Positions 5,523 to 7,176 of a stretch of 7,176 bases of DNA are shown here, in pieces. The position numbers and the translations under genes were made by a program. This stretch comes from Anaerolineales bacterium (lineage in GTDB: Bacteria > Chloroflexota > Anaerolineae > Anaerolineales > E44-bin32): NCBI GenBank assembly GCA_030606845.1, contig JAUWFP010000105.1, forward strand, positions 1 to 7,176. The letters run 5' to 3'. How positions within the stretch are numbered: the stretch's first letter is position 1; every line of letters starts with the position of its first letter. The notes beneath the pieces were generated by a model, which saw only the letters and a list, made by a program, of their open reading frames with translations, had not been told where the DNA came from and did no database searches.

Positions 5523-6662
5523 TCAGGACGAAAACCAGAGCTTGCCCACATGCTCGAACTCGGGCGCATCACGATCGAAGGGACGGTCTTCCACGCGAAT
5601 CCCTTTCCCCTCCTCGACGCTTCCGATTACCCACACAGGAGCTGCCTTGGAGACCGCCTGCTCGAGAAACGCACCCAGGTACTTCTCCGGCACTGCGATC
5701 AACAACCCTCCTGATGTCTGTGCATCGAACAAGAGCAGCTGATTGTATTCATCGATCGTTTCCTCAAATTGCACCCGATCGTTTAAATACATCTTGTTTT
5801 CTACGCTGCCACCGGGGAAGTTACCAGCTTCAGCATACACTCTCGCACCGCCCAGGAAAGGGATGGAAGGGAGATACAACCGCATTCCAACGCCGGAAGC
5901 ATCCGCCATTTCCATCGCATGGCCCAGCAGGCTAAAACCTGTCACATCTGTGGCCGATTTTACACCGGATGCATGTGCGAGGGCTAAAGCCTCGTTATTC
6001 AAGCGCTTCATCCAGCCTACAGCTTGAACAATGTCCTCCTCCTGAGCTGTACCATTCTTCAGCGCAGTCGTCGTCACCCCTGTCCCTAATGGCTTCGTTA
6101 GAACGAGAATATCCCCCACCTCGGTTCTCGCCTTGGTGAGCAATTTGCTAGTTTGAACTAACCCAACTCCAACGAGACCATATTTCGGCTCATCATCCTG
6201 GATGGTATGCCCTCCAGCAATCACGGCACCTGCTTCTCGTACCTTTTCTGCACCGCCGCGGAATATCTCTGAAACGACATCAGTCGATAGGGATCCCGGC
6301 ATCGCGGCGACGTTCAACGTCAGGATCGGGTATGCACCCATGGCATATAAATCGGAAAGAGCATTCGCTGCTGCGATCGCACCATAGTCGTACGGGTCAT
6401 CGACGACAGGCGTGAAGAAATCGATCGTCACCACCAGCGAACGCTCATCGTCCAAGCGCCAGACTGCCGCATCGTCTGGGGAGCTTAAACCCACCAGAAG
6501 ATCGGGAAAATCATCTGTGTGAAATATATCCCGCAGAGGGCGCAGAACCTGCGCCAGCGCATCAGCGCCTAGTTTCGACGCTCAACCCGCGCACGATGAT
6601 AGGCTCGTCAACCGTATTTGACGTCCGGAGACACTTCGAGGGTGTCCAGCATTCTCATCCAC
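5523..6662 (-). CDS. selD: selenide, water dikinase (selenophosphate synthetase), selenocysteine-containing
   Basis: SelD makes selenophosphate from selenide and ATP in the cytoplasm, the selenium donor for selenocysteine and selenouridine. The reading is 379 residues with UGA at codon 27 taken as selenocysteine. The N-terminus reads TSLSSCAGUASKLGADAL; Sec27 and Lys30 sit exactly where E. coli SelD has Cys17 and Lys20. Later marks: SPDDAAV (62-67 with Asp63-Asp64), IDFFTP with Asp81, NALSDLYAMG (100-109, Asp104), AGGHTIQDDEPKYG (149-162), DVTGFSLLGH (239-248) and DAQTSGG (313-319), covering both AIRS domains. The GTG at 6662 is chosen because AGGAG lies 7 bases before it. An internal GTG at 6494 would start a 323-residue protein lacking the catalytic N-terminus, so that start is rejected. 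Cys24 and Sec27 form a CxxU pair, and Ser29 replaces the second Cys (Cys19) of E. coli. The gene lies 50 bases after a membrane-protein gene on the same strand. A broken gene is the alternative, but the intact frame on both sides and the exact alignment argue against it. Confidence 0.9.
6539..6555 (-). promoter_or_regulatory. candidate bacterial SECIS hairpin in selD
   Basis: On the mRNA, GGCGCAG-GUU-CUGCGCC forms a perfect 7-bp GC-rich stem with a three-base loop beginning with G. The loop starts 34 bases after the UGA. From memory, bacterial SECIS elements need a 4-16 bp stem, a loop of 3-14 bases with G in its first two, and about 16-37 bases from UGA to loop; all are met. The core GCAGGUUCUGC closely resembles the GCAGGUCUGC apex of the E. 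coli fdhF SECIS, which SelB binds. The lower stem toward the UGA was not traced with certainty; a competing GGCGC-UGAU-GCGCU hairpin sits between. Confidence 0.65.
6582..6584 (-). other. in-frame UGA read as selenocysteine (Sec27 of SelD)
   Basis: TGA stands between GGT (Gly26) and GCG (Ala28) in the selD frame, at the catalytic position where most SelD proteins have Cys or Sec. Coding similarity to SelD runs on both sides without a frame change. Confidence 0.88.
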
Positions 6663-6669
6663 AAATTCG

Positions 6670-6675
6670 CTCCTG
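6670..6675 (-). promoter_or_regulatory. Shine-Dalgarno site that fixes the selD start
   Basis: CAGGAG, 7 bases before GTG 6662, is a strong ribosome site at ideal spacing. It supports the upstream start that includes the UGA codon; no comparable site precedes the internal GTG at 6494. An out-of-frame ATG at 6658 is 11 bases from it and would give only 16 residues. Confidence 0.75.
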
Positions 6676-6712
6676 AGAGAATCCGATAGTTGCAAATTGC
6701 AAGAACTAAACC

Positions 6713-7176
6713 CTATTCCTGGTTCACTGAGCTTTCCGGCAGCAGATCGCCGATCTCTTTTTGAGGGGGTTTCACAAAGAAAGCTGAAATCACAAAAGCA
6801 AAGCCGATAGCCGCAATGATCCCCGCTTGGACCATGATCTTTTGGGTTACCTGACGAAACAGTGCGTTTGCTAGATCCACTCCAATGGCTAATATTTCCG
6901 GTTTCACACTTACCGGCACTGAAAAATCTATAAGCCGTGGGAACACCCACCCGAGGATCGGGAGCGACAGCGCGCTGAAGCTCAGGCCAATAAGCCCCGT
7001 CAACAACAGTGGCACACCCCACCACAACAGCCAGTCGCGAACAGAACGAACCGCAAAGACGGTCATAAGAAACAAAAACGCAAGTGGAATTAGAAAACCG
7101 AAACGCAGTAAACTTCGCACGAGGAAGAAGGACTGTATCGGGTCATCGCCAAATTCCTTGATGTCCGTTGAGCCTG
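6713..7176 (-). CDS. C-terminal part of an unrecognised membrane protein, cut by window edge
   Basis: 153 residues are visible to the TAG at 6715-6713. The frame is open to the right edge, so the true start lies outside, and the in-frame GTG at 7120 is probably internal. After a polar stretch (STDIKEFGDDPIQS) come a hydrophobic helix at about 24-42, a Trp-rich second one at about 48-70 (WLLWWGVPLLLTGLIGL), a polar or amphipathic part (80-115), and a last helix at about 118-137 (MVQAGIIAAIGFAFVISAFF). It ends in a short charged tail. I do not recognise the family. The extracytoplasmic loop between helices 2 and 3 may be its functional part. It precedes selD by 50 bases on the same strand, so the two may be cotranscribed, but nothing ties it to selenium use. 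Confidence 0.8.
   Translation of the reverse strand, partial: GSTDIKEFGDDPIQSFFLVRSLLRFGFLIPLAFLFLMTVFAVRSVRDWLLWWGVPLLLTGLIGLSFSALSLPILGWVFPRLIDFSVPVSVKPEILAIGVDLANALFRQVTQKIMVQAGIIAAIGFAFVISAFFVKPPQKEIGDLLPESSVNQE

Noticed and set aside
6608..6658. A 16-residue out-of-frame peptide (ATG 6658) whose stop overlaps a TTG in the selD frame, as a leader peptide.
   Set aside because: The ribosome site fits GTG 6662 better, and no attenuator-like structure was seen; it stays a remote option.
6582..7025. A 147-residue minus-strand frame ending at the UGA, taken as its own gene.
   Set aside because: Most of it overlaps the membrane-protein gene out of frame; only its last 26 codons are real, as the N-terminus of SelD.

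Overview
The window looks like a piece of a Chloroflexota chromosome, most likely of the Anaerolineae type. This is an inference from four things: a 2-oxoacid:ferredoxin oxidoreductase subunit of anaerobes with fused gamma and alpha parts, a zinc-ribbon/LysM envelope protein with Thr-Pro-rich 'TPTPTP' linkers, intergenic DNA packed with GTCATT-type palindromic repeats, and a selenophosphate synthetase that itself seems to carry selenocysteine. No rRNA, tRNA, CRISPR array or transposase gene was found.

Layout. (1) Positions 1-1364, minus strand: korA-like alpha subunit, running off the left edge. Directly upstream on the same strand (1382-1663) is a small GntR-type winged-helix regulator, broken by one in-frame TAA. 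It has a sigma70-like promoter whose -10 lies inside an inverted repeat. (2) 1931-3137, plus strand: a tight two-gene unit of a SanA/YdcF-like membrane-anchored DUF218 protein and an HD-domain phosphohydrolase, separated by 1 base. (3) 3138-3913: no gene; a 228-bp direct repeat in two copies with a period of about 369 bp, plus several nested inverted repeats. (4) 3976-5118, plus strand: zinc ribbon + transmembrane helix + two LysM domains, with a clear promoter. (5) 5119-5522: converging ends, with a terminator hairpin, a perfect 28-bp palindrome and another hairpin. (6) 5523-6662, minus strand: selD. A plain ORF call would start at an internal GTG (6494) and miss the N-terminus, because the catalytic position is an in-frame UGA. 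(7) 6713-7176, minus strand: the C-terminal part of an unrecognised membrane protein running off the right edge, 50 bases upstream of selD.

The main result is the selD re-reading. The frame continues upstream through UGA (6584-6582) to a GTG start at 6662 with an AGGAG Shine-Dalgarno 7 bases away. The UGA aligns exactly with the catalytic Cys17 of E. coli SelD, and a 7-bp perfect stem with a GUU loop follows at a distance suited to a bacterial SECIS. If correct, the cell both makes and uses selenocysteine, so selA, selB and selC should be elsewhere in the genome. The genes otherwise form several independent transcription units and not one pathway.
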